Shown: positions 34,641 to 46,214, numbered from the stretch's first letter. The stretch: DNA of 64,000 bases from Ceratorhiza oryzae-sativae (GCA_030998015.1 JARWMV010000236.1:248001-312000), one strand, 5' to 3'. Notes: generated from the letters alone by a model not told the origin. Program-made: numbers and translations.

Positions 34641-35777
34641 TCCAGCCCACTGTCAGAGCCAACAACCTGAACAACAATGCCAAACACTTATGAGGCAATG
34701 GCAGACCTATAGGCTGTGATGGCCAAAAGGTCTAACTGCAATGCCTAGAAGGGGACACACAGTGAGGGGGTGGAGTGCAACAACATGCAGGGAGGTTTCA
34801 GAGGTGTGCTTGTCCTCAAGAGGACTGGGCAAGAACTGTTAGGCTTGGTGACCACACAGGTAGAAGGGGGATATCAACAGGAGGTCAAGTTCTGAGGCTT
34901 AAGGCTCTCAGACTCTCCCTTATATATTCATGTCCAAGGCTGTACATATCAAATCCAAGGACAAATAAGAAGTAGCAATAATGGTATGATCTGTAACTAT
35001 GGTATGATGGCAACAGCAACTATGGTATGATGACAACAGTGACTATGGTATGATGGTAACCAGGGTGCTAATGACATGTCATCAGAGAAAGATGTTTCTA
35101 GAAGATACAAACAAGGGTCAAACAACAACAAGGTCACATGACTTCTTTATGTAAGTAAATCTATGCATATATCCTCATATCTGTGACTTGGCCAAAAAGT
35201 ATATAAAATAAAATGGAGAAAAATGTGAAATAAATTTATAAAAATTTGAAATAAATCTGTGTCATGGTCTAGGCCATGACACCCACCACATGTGAACAGT
35301 ACAAGTGAGCCAGTGTGCTTGCACAGGGAGTGAGTCTGTCTCAGCTGGCATAGTGGTTGGTCTCATTGCACAAGTGTCAGAGCAGGTCAGAGGCATGGGG
35401 TTGGATAAGGTTAGGTGAATGCAACAAGGGGGGGTGAGACAATGGCAATTTTGGGTCTCAGAGCCCTCATTTAAGTAGGTTGTTTTTTCATCCATTTGTT
35501 TCATCCTCCAACATTGACTGTTAATTAGCATGTCACAACCCAACTGTGCCATACAGGCACCATTTGGAATGCTTGACATGGGGTACATGCAGAATGTGCA
35601 AAGCACTTGATGCTCACTTGGATTTGAAAACTGACCTTTACTCAGGTTTTCACAGGAGCTGGCTTTGCAGGGTAATGGAATAGTGGTTTTTTGTTGTGTA
35701 ATGTATCATGGAATGGATGACTTTTATCACATCTAGGTCTGCTCTGAGTTTCTCCCCCCCCCCTCTATCTTCAAATT
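34641..35777. other. CpG-poor stretch with short tandem-like repeats, no gene seen
   Basis: Around 34982-35058 the unit 'ctatggtatgatg' recurs several times with variation. The rest is AT-rich and without a supported gene. Confidence 0.45.
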
Positions 35778-36921
35778 TTGTCCAGAATGGATGATGGTTA
35801 TTTCTGTGTTGCAGACTGTAATCATCCTCCCTTTCCAACCTGTAATCAACACTTAGCCCATCAAAGGCACTGTAAAAAGGCCAAAGTGCATGAGCATTAT
35901 CTTGCTGGGCTTTCCACAGTGTGTCTGACCAATGAGGAGGATCCCAAGCCACCATCAAAGTGACTCTGTGTCACAGAGTGCAATACTGTGAGTTACTAAA
36001 CTTGTTATTCATTGCTAAAACTCATCATATTGCTTGGATCAGGGTGATGGTTCTTGTCTGCCTTCACCAATTCCTCTGCCAAGTCCTCCCCCAGAATCCA
36101 TCTTACCAGCTATTAGCAATAGGCACAGTCCAGCTCCATCCTTACAGCTTACACAAGCACAAGCACACTGGCTAGATACTGCATTTTGGTACAAACATGA
36201 TGCACTACCAGAGGCTCCCCCACCTCTACCCCTTCCTCCACCTTCTGGGACACACCAACCTATATTACCTACCCAACAGCCATGTGCACAACACCTGTTT
36301 TGCACAGACCCCGACATATTTGGCCAATACCAAGTCTAATACTCATGACCACCAAAAATCCCCAATGCAAGCACATCAATGGCACATGTTGTACCAGTCT
36401 CCCAAACTCCCTCAAGGTCATGCCCCCCTTGATCTCTTCAAGACATCATATCCCCTTGCCCCAACATCTCTGTGTTCTATGTTCTACAGTATCACTGGTT
36501 AAGTGGCAACACAAAGTCCCTCAACAATCATGAATATCTGTGCAATGAGGTGCTCCTCCAACCTGATTTCAAACCTCAAGACCTTGTTGGCATCAATCTC
36601 AATACCATTGACAGTGAGCTTGCTGCAGCCACTAAAACTTGGGACCCCTTGTGCCCACCAGCTGAAGGCTGGAAGAACATACCACTCCAGCTTCAGGTCC
36701 CTACTCCTAGTTCCACCCTTCCCAAACAATCCCTGAAACACTCTTGTACCACTCAGTTGCTCCCCAAACCTGAGTTGCCAAAACACTACCTCAAGATATC
36801 TGGACTGCATGCACAACATCTAACTGGTCTGATGAAGAAAACCTTTAGCATAAACAATATTGACAACTTCCACTACAATACATACAAGTGCTGCTGGAAA
36901 CCACCCAGCTCATCTGCACCT
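35778..36921 (+). pseudogene. Plavaka-like (CACTA-related) transposase, N-terminal fragment
   Basis: It opens with a zinc-finger-like motif, 'CNHPPFPTCNQHLAHQRHC', as in the N-terminus of basidiomycete Plavaka transposases. After degraded sequence the reading resumes with 'WLSGNTKSLNNHEYLCNEVL', 'PDFKPQDLVG' and 'NFHYNTYKCCWKPPSSSAP', matching the order of the conserved N-terminal region. The catalytic region is absent: the fragment runs into an inverted repeat and an LTR. It is inactive. The family call rests on motif order only. Confidence 0.55.
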
Positions 36922-36968
36922 AGAGATGTTGTGCCAGAATTCCTGCATTCTGGCATCAAGGGTAACTC
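36922..36968 (+). repeat. Left 47-bp arm of a perfect inverted repeat
   Basis: It is an exact reverse complement of 38332-38378. Without the solo LTR inserted between them, the arms would be separated by about 47 bp and form a hairpin. Confidence 0.85.
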
Positions 36969-36997
36969 TATTCCATCAGCTGACCAATCAGCACTTC

Positions 36998-38308
36998 TGT
37001 TATGGATCACTAACGTTTTCTATTATTTTAGTCTGCTCTGCCAACCTCAAGCAATGCCTCTGTAATTAAATTGTGAAATACTTGAATTTGTATGCACTCC
37101 GAACTGTACTATTCTCCATTCCTTTAAATATTACAAATTTCCCGCTCTCCAACGCATATTTTATTAAGTTTTTACAATAAGATCTCAGAGAGATACAGAG
37201 GTTGCGATATTTCCTCTTATCAGGAGATATTGATTACAACATCGCACCGCTCATATCTTGGCAACCGCTTACGCTATCAAAGCGATCTTATGCTCTATCG
37301 ATAGCTAATCTTCGGCAGTATCTGCTGCCCGAAGATCGTCGCGATCCACCAGATCCTCGTGCCAGAATGGCCTGAAGATCATTAGAATCTTACTGGACCA
37401 TCAATCAAGATCTAATGACTCCAGTGAGTCAGGAGAGCTTCCCAAATTGATCCAGAAGCTTCTCTGACTCACTTTATGACTCACTGAGATGTAGCCTCTG
37501 TTCATTACATGTATATACTATGATAATATGATCTACAAGCCAATAGCAGGTCTCAGATGCATCAATGCCCTCAATCCACACCCTGTCTTTACTCTTTTAT
37601 CCTATACTGGGCTAGGGTGTACCCCAAGTATAGCAGTACCCTCTTTTGATGATTGCACTGGCATGCATGTATCTATTTGGCTCTGGAATGCCCTCCTCAG
37701 GGTATAAAAGGACCTCCTCTGAGGCCCTTCCAGACCACCTTCACTCCTCTACTCAACCCAGACTGGTTATTGGTTTCCTTGTTCTCTTTCTATTTCTCTT
37801 GTCTGTGTGTGATTTCTTATATAACTAGTACTGAGGAATAGAGTACCATATTAGTTATATACTGTCTGATTCATTGTATCTTATATACAGAGATATATAA
37901 GGATACAATATTGCCTGATTGAGTGTGACATTAAGTACAAGCTATTAGAGGAAATCTAAGTACCTGTAGCTGAGGAAGTACACGCATTAGGCAGCCCTCC
38001 ATCTATCCTATAAGATATTGCTTAAAGTCTAGTATTAAGATTAGTATCAGTTAGTCCAAGCAACTAGGGCTGAACTACATTTAAGATATCTAAGGGAACC
38101 TGACCATAGTAGTCTTGCTCTTTATACCTATAAATTAGTCAGTTTACACTGTGAAAGATTAAGACTACCTTGAGTGTTACTTGATCACATTGCAACTACT
38201 TAGAGCCTTCTTACTCTAGTCTAAGAAGTATTGAGTACAATTAGTGTATACTAACATATCTACATTTGCTTAAGCTCTAGATATTCAAGTGTACCCTGAC
38301 CCGTAACA
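36998..38308 (+). mobile_element. Solo LTR 1 (1311 bp) with 5-bp target duplication
   Basis: It begins TGTTATGG and ends CGTAACA, the TG...CA form of an LTR. ACTTC occurs directly on both sides (36993-36997 and 38309-38313), so this is a clean insertion with the internal region lost by LTR-LTR recombination. A TATA box is present at 37703. It keeps CpG sites that are TpG/CpA in LTR 3. Confidence 0.9.
37703..37709 (+). promoter_or_regulatory. TATA box in LTR 1
   Basis: TATAAAA follows 'ctcaggg' and is conserved in all three LTR copies. It is the likely core promoter of the retroelement. Confidence 0.55.
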
Positions 38309-38331
38309 ACTTCTGAGCTGCTTCTGCAATT

Positions 38332-38378
38332 GAGTTACCCTTGATGCCAGAATGCAGGAATTCTGGCACAACATCTCT
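38332..38378 (-). repeat. Right 47-bp arm of a perfect inverted repeat
   Basis: This is the partner of 36922-36968, 47/47 identical when inverted. It lies just beyond the solo LTR and its target duplication. Confidence 0.85.
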
Positions 38379-38491
38379 ATCTGCACCTGCACAGACACTC
38401 TTGGGTGAGATGTACACATCTCCCACAATGATCAAGGTGCACCAAGAAGTCCAAAACCTCAACATCAACTGTGATCTCCCTTGTTGTGTTG

Positions 38492-39828
38492 TGTTACAGG
38501 TCAGGGTACACTAGAATATCTAGAGCTTAAGCAAAGGTAGATATGTTAGTATACACTAATCATACTCAATACTTCTTAGACTAGAGTAAGAAGGCTCAAA
38601 GTAGTTGCAATGCAATCAAGTAACACTCAAGGTAGTCTTAATCTTTCACAGTGTAAACTGACTAATTTATAGGTATAAAGAGCAAGACTACTATGGTCAG
38701 GTTCCCTTAAATATCTTAAATGTAGTTCAGCCCTAGTCACTTGGACTAACTGATACTAATCTTAATACTAGGCTTAAGCAATAGCTTATAGGATAGATGG
38801 TGGGCTGCCTAATGCATATACTTCCTCAGCTACAGGTACTTAGATTTCCTCTAATAGCCGGTACTTAATGTCACACTCAATCAGGCAATATTGTATCCTT
38901 ATATATCTCTGTATATAAGATACTATATCTCTGTATATAAGATACAATGACTCAGACAGTATATAACTAATATGGTACTCTATTCCTCAGTACTAGTTAT
39001 ATAAGAAATCACTCACAGACAAGAGAATCAGAAAGAGAAAAGAAACCAATAACCAGTCTGGGTTGAGTCAGAGTAGGAGGAGAGGAGGTGGTCTGGAACG
39101 GCCTCAGAGGAGGTCCTTTTATACCCTGAGGAGGGCATTCCAGAGCCAAATAGATGCATGCATGCCAGTGCAATCATCAAAAGAGGGTACTGCTACACTT
39201 GGGGTACACCCTAGCCCAGTATAGGATAAGAGAGTAAAGACAGGGTGTGGATTGGAGGCATTGATGCATCTGAGACCTGCTATTGGCTTGTAGATCATAT
39301 TATCATAGTACATACATGTAATGAACAGAGGCTACATCTCAGTGAGTCATAAGGTGAGTCAGAGAAGCTTCTGGATCAATTTGGGAAGCTCTCCTGACTC
39401 ACTGGAGTCATTAGATCTTGATTGATGGTCCAGTAAGATTCTAATGATCTTTGGGCCATTCTGGTGCAAGGATCTGGTGGATCGCAACGATCTTCGGGCA
39501 GCAGATACTGCCGAAGATTAGCTATCGATAGAGCATAAGATCGCTCTGATAGAGTAAGCGGTTTCCAAGATATGAGCAGTGCAATGTTGTAATCAATATC
39601 TCCTGATAAGAGGAAATATTGCAACCTCTATATCTCTCTGAGTTCTTAAGATAAAATCACGATAAAATATGCGTTGGAAAGAGGAGATTTTGTACTATAT
39701 AATGGAACACAAATAGTAAAATTTCAGATGCATAAAAATTCATTTAATTTCAAGAAAAATTACAGAGGCATTGCTTTAGGTTGGCAGAGCAGACTAAATT
39801 AATAGAAAAATGTTAGTGATTCATAACA
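38492..39828 (-). mobile_element. LTR 2 (1337 bp), reverse orientation
   Basis: Reverse complement of the same LTR as 36998-38308 and 41173-42508, with a TATA box at 39123-39117. A 64-codon open stretch is identical in translation to LTR 3. Its own flanks (TGTTG and GAAAG) do not match, but GAAAG equals, inverted, the right flank of LTR 3; see the inversion finding. Confidence 0.9.
39117..39123 (-). promoter_or_regulatory. TATA box in LTR 2
   Basis: Minus-strand TATAAAA at the position conserved in LTRs 1 and 3. Confidence 0.5.
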
Positions 39829-40480
39829 GAAAGCATCACACCAACAACAATCCACAATTGTTGGTGTCATGCTGGTATCTGCTTTCCTGATCCTGCTGGG
39901 TTAATTGAACCTATGGATCAGCATCCCATATTTGATGTTCCCACTCTTCCAGTAACACTGTCAGAGCTTGCCTTGGAACTTGGCCCAGCCAGAGTACAAC
40001 AACCCAAGGGTTTACAACATACTTGGGTCCTTTGCACTTGACCATTCAACCAAGGAGGATTTGAGTCTAGAGCAGCTTATAGAACAATCACATTCCAAGG
40101 ACACATCACTTTATCAATGAAAATTTCACTCCCTATCCCTATCCTTCTGAGTAATACTGTGCATATAGTTATTCTGTCATTATGCATGTACATACAAGTA
40201 TTTTATTGCATTATTACATAAGAAAGTGGTCCATCAAAGCTGCTTTGTACATGTTTATCAAAAGCTCACTTGCTTAGGAATTTGTCTGCATGCACCACAC
40301 TGTGTATCAACAAGCCTGACCATATAGCTTGTTGGATGGACTGCAACTTCTACCCCTGCAGGTACAATACCAAAGTAGGGTGCATTGTGTTGAATCTGTC
40401 AAAAAAAAAACATACTAAAATCCTCATCTGTCCTGTGGAATGTGCTCTGAAGTCTAGGTCTGGTAGAATTGCAGGCCCTC
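39829..40480 (+). pseudogene. C-terminal part of a Tigger-like transposase element, inverted away from its N-terminal part
   Basis: Starting from the GAAAG at 39829, the plus strand reads 'SITPTTIHNCWCHAGI', the canonical sequence that follows the DDE domain in Tigger/CENP-B-type transposases. It then continues with 'PVTLSELALELG'. It completes the minus-strand frame that stops at 42509. The segment ends at a 35-bp terminal repeat (40446-40480). The transposase would have cut and pasted DNA at TA sites; it is inactive here. Confidence 0.8.
40446..40480 (+). repeat. C-side terminal repeat of the Tigger-like element
   Basis: It matches 43997-44031 at 31 of 35 positions, and all four differences are transitions. 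With the inversion undone, the two become terminal inverted repeats. Confidence 0.8.
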
Positions 40481-40497
40481 AGTTTGGAGGATTTTAT

Positions 40498-40534
40498 GAG
40501 GGCATGCAATTCTAACAAACCAAGATGTTAGAAC
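40498..40534 (-). repeat. Third terminal-repeat copy, start of an adjacent related element
   Basis: Inverted relative to 40446-40480 and 17 bp away, it reads 'gagggcatgcaattctaac' onward. It suggests that a second member of the family abuts the first; its body (to 41172) has no recognisable coding sequence. Confidence 0.55.
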
Positions 40535-41172
40535 AGATTTCAGAGAACACACAGAGGGTCTTAGCACAGTTTTCAGCATATCTGACACTTGAGGACAGCT
40601 TGGACCTGAAATCCTACAGGGAGACCTTTTGGGTCACTGCAGCATGTCACTACAACCACTCAAGCTGACTAATGAGCCACTGGTGACAGGCTAACAGGGT
40701 CACAATCTCAGAGTGATTGTGCTCAATTTGGACAGTGGGTGTGACCAGCTGCAATCACAGCAAGAAATGGGATTAAATATGTGTATTCATAATTCTGTAG
40801 CACACATGGTGGTCTGTCTACATTTGAATAGTGATGGCAGTTATGATTAAAGAAAACCAACAATGGCCCTGTTGCAGCAGTGTCACCACATGCACCCCCA
40901 ATACAATGCTCCCACTATCCAATGCAATTGAATAACAACAATATTGCCTTAGCACAAGTCATGGGTTAATTGGTGTAGAGGGGTTGACATTGGATGAACA
41001 TAGAAAATCACACAACAGCTCTTGCTGTGAATGAACACAACAAAATGAAAGAAACACACACCTAACCCCATCACTAACCTGCCATTATGTACTTGCTCTC
41101 CCTTGCATACTGGCTCCTATATGGTTGCATTTTTGGTAAAACCTAGGCCTGAGCAACTACAATGTGGTTGGC
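40535..41172. other. CpG-poor sequence up to LTR 3, no gene seen
   Basis: Possible body of a second Tigger-family element. No supported reading frame. Confidence 0.4.
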
Positions 41173-42508
41173 TGTTATGGATCACTAACATTTTTCTATT
41201 ATTTTAGTCTGCTCTGCCAACCTCAAGTGAAGCCTCTGTAATTTTCTTGAAATTAAATGAATTTTTATGCATCTGAAATTTTACTATTTGTGTTCCATTA
41301 TATAGTACAAAATCTCCTCTTTCCAACACATATTTTATCATGATTTTATCTTAAGAACTCAGAGAGATATAGAGGTTGCAATATTTCCTCTTATCAGGAA
41401 ATATCAATTAAAACATTGCACTGCTCATATCTTGGCAACCACTTATGCTATCAATGCAATCTTATGCTCTATTGATAGCTAATCTTCAACAGTATCTGCC
41501 GCCCAAAGATCATTGTGATCCACCAGATCCTTGCACCAAAATGACCCAAAGATCATTAGAATCTTACTGGACCATCAATCAAAATCTAATGACTCCAGTG
41601 AGTCAGGAGAGCTTCCCAAATTGATCCAGAAGCTTCTCTGACTCACCTTATGACTCACTGAGATGTAGCCTCTGTTCATTACATGTATGTACTATGATAA
41701 TATGATCTACAAGCCAATAGCAGGTCTCAGATGCATCAATGCCTCCAATCCACACCCTGTCTTTACTCTCTTATCCTATACTGGGCTAGGGTGTACCCCA
41801 AGTGTAGCAGTACCCTCTTTTGATGATTGCACTGGCATGCATGCATCTATTTGGCTCTGGAATGCCCTCCTCAGGGTATAAAAGGACCTCCTCTGAGGCC
41901 GTTCCAGACCACCTCCTCTCCTCCTACTCTGACTCAACCCAGACTGGTTATTGGTTTCTTTTCTCTTTCTGATTCTCTTGTCTGTGAGTGATTTCTTATA
42001 TAACTAGTACTGAGGAATAGAGTACCATATTAGTTATATACTGTCTGAGTCATTGTATCTTATATACAGAGATATAGTATCTTATATACAGAGATATATA
42101 AGGATACAATATTGCCTGATTGAGTGTGACATTAAGTACCGGCTATTAGAGGAAATCTAAGTACCTGTAGCTGAGGAAGTATATGCATTAGGCAGCCCAC
42201 CATCTATCCTATAAGCTATTGCTTAAGCCTAGTATTAAGATTAGTATCAGTTAGTCCAAGTGACTAGGGCTGAACTACATTTAAGATATTTAAGGGAACC
42301 TGACCATAGTAGTCTTGCTCTTTATACCTATAAATTAGTCAGTTTACACTGTGAAAGATTAAGACTACCTTGAGTGTTACTTGATTGCATTGCAACTACT
42401 TTGAGCCTTCTTACTCTAGTCTAAGAAGTATTGAGTATGATTAGTGTATACTAACATATCTACCTTTGCTTAAGCTCTAGATATCCTAGTGTGCCCTGAC
42501 CCATAACA
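41173..42508 (+). mobile_element. LTR 3 (1336 bp), forward orientation
   Basis: It begins TGTTATGGATCAC and ends CCCATAACA, with a TATA box at 41877. Its flanks are TTGGC (left) and CTTTC (right), not a duplication. It is nearly identical to LTR 2 in opposite orientation, making an inverted pair around a 1344-bp spacer. Many CpGs present in LTR 1 are TpG or CpA here. Confidence 0.9.
41877..41883 (+). promoter_or_regulatory. TATA box in LTR 3
   Basis: TATAAAA in the conserved LTR context 'ctcaggg' upstream. Confidence 0.5.
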
Positions 42509-44031
42509 CTTTCCCATGCCTTGGTCACCATCTCCATGACCTGGCCCTGGTACTGGGACTTGAACAACTTGATGATCCCAGCATCCATCAGTTGGACCCC
42601 AAGAGTAAGGTTTGGGGAGAGATACTTGACCTGGATATGGGGAAATAGGGCCAGGTACTGATTGGCATTGCATTTGTGTGAGCTACCATTATCACACAGA
42701 AGTAAAATATATCAATTTTGTTGTTGCATTATCTTGTTTAACTTGGATAGAAACCTCAATGCTAAAATAAGCCCACAAAACAAAGGACAAAAAAATGACT
42801 TACTCCTTGAATATGTCCAAGTTCATCCAGGCAGTCTTGTTGTTAAAATACCAGTAACCAAGAGCATTTGGAGGAGTGCAGCAAGGGAAACACTGTGGGT
42901 GCTTCACATGGCCAATGAAGAGAACATGGAGCTTGTGAGAGCCATCCCAGTTGCTACAAAAAGCAACAGTCAAACAGTCACATTGTTCTTGAGACCCCCA
43001 GTATCATGGGTGCCAAGGCCAGTGGAGGGTGCCTGCAATCCACAAAAGGCAGTCTCATCCATCTTATATTGGTCCCATGGCACATACTGGGAAGTAATGA
43101 GCTGCAGGCAGGTGTGCTCTGCAGCAATAGCCTCAGGTGGGGCCAATGCATGCTCATGATGGAATGTTATTCAATGTAGCCCATGTTGTTGCTTGAATCC
43201 ATCTAACCACCCATTAGAGAACTTGAGATGTTTGTGTGCTGGGATGTTGAACTGGTTGCAAAGTTGTTGGGCCTTCATTGCCACCAATTCACCTTGCAGT
43301 TGGACATGGTTGTTCAACTTCTGTTCAACCCAACATGATAGTGCTTCTTCAAGCTGTGGGTGAGCAACCCTGGTCACTCACTTGTTGTGCAGCTTGGCTG
43401 CATTCTTGCTCACACAGCAATGTATGTGAGGCTTGTCATCCACAATGTGGTGGATGGTGGTTGGATGCATCTGGAAACCTTGCTCCTGAAGAGTTAACCA
43501 TACCTTCAAGAGTGAGAGCATTCCTGTGCTGGTAATAAAACTCAATAACATTGAGCTTTTGTGCAAAAGTGAGATTTTGCTGTATTGAGCTCTGAGCAAC
43601 TGCTCAAGCACAATCCATCTGATGCAAACACCAATTAGTTGCATATAAATAGGAAAAGTATATTGAAAGTTACCCTTGATGATGCACCAGAGTGTTGATA
43701 TGAAAGCATTTTTAACACAAAATAGTTTCGCACTACTTTCTTGCTCACTGTGTGACTTATATCTAATTTACAAACAAATATTCTATTATATATTTGACAG
43801 GGGGAATACGGAGGCTATACAGTGGCTGTGTCATTACTAAGCTCGGGCTGGTAGAGGCCGAGGAGCGGGCGGGATTACTAAGCAAGAAAGCTTACACGCG
43901 CTCCGGTGTTTCCGGCGTTTACGCTGCTTTCTGCGTATCAAAAATCTGCGTATCAAGAGATTGGACTGTAATAGCGTTGATTTTCTCTAAAGCTGTTCTG
44001 AAGTTTGGGTTTGGTAGAATTGCGGGCCCTC
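42509..44031 (-). pseudogene. Tigger/CENP-B-like DDE transposase element, N-terminal part
   Basis: From the terminal repeat at 44031-43997 the minus strand runs through a CpG-containing leader. It then gives a helix-turn-helix start (about 43655-43540, 'LTFAQKLNVIEFYYQH') and a CENP-B-type DNA-binding block (43377-43171, 'KHLKFSNGWLDGFKQQHGL'). The DDE domain follows: 'DQYKMDETAFCG', 'LLLCDNGSSHK' and 'QLMDAGIIKLFKSQY' carry the three acids. Reading stops within 'TKAWES' at 42509, where LTR 3 begins. The rest is found inverted at 39829. Several frame breaks and stops show that it is dead. Confidence 0.8.
43997..44031 (-). repeat. N-side terminal repeat of the Tigger-like element
   Basis: 35 bp ending 'gaattgcgggccctc' on the plus strand, followed by 'gc' and TA at 44034-44035. 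It keeps the CpG that is CpA in the copy at 40446-40480. Confidence 0.8.
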
Positions 44032-44647
44032 GCTATCAAATCATTTGTGACTAGGCAATGGGGGGGATAATCAATGTACCAGGTCTTGGGAACGATCACC
44101 CAACTTTGATACTCGGGCGCTCCGAGTTGGGGGCGATATATTACAGATTGCATATACACCAACGGTTGAAAGCTCCCAATTGAACCCGAGTTAATCGACT
44201 CCGAGTCGTGTAGTCGCGGATGACGTTTTGGTCGAGCATGTGTTTCTTGATGCACCCATCAAGACAGGAATAATTACATGATTCCTATGCTTTTCCCGAC
44301 CCCTGGGTTCGTGTGCGATCTCCGCTGTCCTAAGATATTCTTGTGCCATTGAATGATCAACTAGTCGTGACAAGGGTATTCAAAGCAAGACGTTTGACAC
44401 CAATTGAAGCCACGGATACAAACCCAACCCACGACCCAGAGAGGGCATTACAACTTTGGGCAATACTCGGCCCTCCCCGCTGTCTTCGTGGGCCACGATA
44501 CGACATTTTCTTCCACAGCCTCCTTTCGCCAAAACTTACTACGGGAGCGAACGAACGATGAAACCCAACGCACAAGCTATTTTGGTTTCCAGCGGATATC
44601 GAACCAATCGAACGGTTGACGGTATATTACACGAAAACAGGCCGGCT

Positions 44648-45893
44648 CTATATTTTTACAGCACATATAGAATACAACCTCAAGAGAACACAATTCTCAT
44701 GATGCTTCACGTCTTCCAAAACCCCTTCGATCAGCGCATTCGCCGCTGCCTCATCCATACCCATATCCTTAGCCAGGCTAACCGAATCACGAATACACAT
44801 CACACCTCCTTGTCTCAAATATTCTGCGATTCTTGCATCAATAAGGTCTATGCATGGCGACCCATCGTGTGGATAAAGAGGAAACGCCCGCGTAACCAAC
44901 TGGATATCCTTGAACCCAGTCTGACCCCGCTTCCATACGCTCGAGCCTGGAGCGAGCCACTGTGGAAGCTTGTCTAACGCCTTTAGATCGACACCTATAC
45001 TAGATAGCCTCTGATCAACCAGATTAATGAAACGTATTGTGTGGGGATGTGTCTGAGAAGCAGGGGGCGTTGACACACGCTCAGGTCCCCGACTCGGGCT
45101 GATATCACGTATATGTAGCAGACCCCCGGGGCGAAGTACACGATACGCTTCACGTATAAGACATTGATAGTCTTTCACCTGAGTCATTTCATTATACACG
45201 CCAGACTACGATCTCATTAGCGATGGAGCTCACCATTTCCACGGCAAAGTTTATAAACACAGCATCCTGAGATCTACTGTCCACCATCAATCCTTCTGTA
45301 ATGTCATAGACCTCAAAGGTAATATTATGACGCTGGGCATGAGGGATGACGGGCACTATATCCAAGCTGGAAAACTGAACATGCGGAAACTGGTCGGCCA
45401 TAGCCTGCACCCTTTAGATGTTTCAGAATTCCGATCTAACCCGACACAGGCAAGAAAGACTGACCACGTTCCAGTTTTTGTCCCCAACTCGAGTGCTCGT
45501 CGCTGTCGCCCCTCGATAGGAGCGAGCGCCTCCTTGACACCGCCCGTGTAGTCTCCCAGCAAAGATCTGCTCATTATGTATTGGAGTAGGTATCGCCGGA
45601 CGTTATCGGACGGAAACCACTTGATTGCGTTGTCGCTCACTGGGTATTGGCGCCCGTGATGGAGAACAAAGTAACCTTAGACAAGTGAAATCAGAATGAG
45701 ATCAAGTTATTATCGCATGGTTCAACGAGCTGGTCGATTCGAGCTCACTAGGTAGATGGTCCGAGCGGATTGTAGTTGCAGACGCAACGGACTCGGTGTC
45801 AGTCTGGAAACTGGATGGTGAGGGCTCGGGACTAGGCAAAACGTAGTAAACCGTTGCATCTGCATCGGCATCATAATACTCAAAGACACCCAT
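44648..45893 (-). CDS. Class I SAM-dependent methyltransferase, copy C, intact 354 aa
   Basis: Four exons (45893-45749, 45675-45465, 45411-45234, 45178-44648) join in frame, with intron positions identical to copy B. Motifs are 'MGVFEYYDADADATVYYV', 'ALELGTKTGTW' (SAM motif I), 'FEVYDITEGLMVDSRSQDA' and 'LIREAYRVLRPGGLLHIRDI'. It differs from copy B mainly near 'SPSRGPERVSTPPASQTH' and by one codon in exon 4. The product is predicted to be a soluble methyltransferase of the fungal LaeA-like type; the acceptor is unknown. It stands just outside the CpG-poor island and is not visibly damaged by it. Confidence 0.88.
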
Positions 45894-46214
45894 AGAGGAC
45901 CGCCCTGGTTGGGTTTGGGGTATAGTTTGGCTGGCAAGCAGGCATGATTTTATAGGCGATCGGATCAATACAGTGACCAAGCCCTTGAACAGGTTAATTG
46001 AATTGAATTTACATAAAGGATTTGATTTACGCCATACGATCTGCGCCATCAGATCTGCGCAGGTTGCAGACACTGTACTGGCAAGAGATGAACGTCGATC
46101 ATTGTCCCACTCTGGACCTGGACACTCCCACACCCAAATTTGTTCCGATTGCACAGGCACAAAAATTGATTTATACAAGACAAATTTTAGGGCATGTATT
46201 CACTCAAACCATCT

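Larger units (their letters stand above)
31315..43790. other. CpG-depleted transposon island
   Basis: Across about 12.5 kb CpG is nearly absent while TpG/CpA are frequent; the sequence on both sides has normal CpG. Contents are decayed coding DNA (31950-34640), a Plavaka-like fragment, three LTRs and a split Tigger-like element. Open frames at 31356-31616 and 31632-31865 are within it and are not recognised. Confidence 0.75.

Noticed and set aside
34982..35058. Possible CRISPR-like or satellite array
   Set aside because: The short 'ctatggtatgatg' units are few, variable and without unique spacers; this is a minor tandem repeat in eukaryotic DNA.
37646..37841. Short open frames inside LTRs (also 39119-39313 and 41687-41881)
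   Set aside because: Identity between copies reflects the LTR repeat, not protein selection; they overlap the promoter region of the LTR.
38492..42508. A complete LTR retrotransposon bounded by LTR 2 and LTR 3
   Set aside because: The LTRs face opposite ways and the sequence between them is transposase and flanking DNA, with no gag or pol reading.
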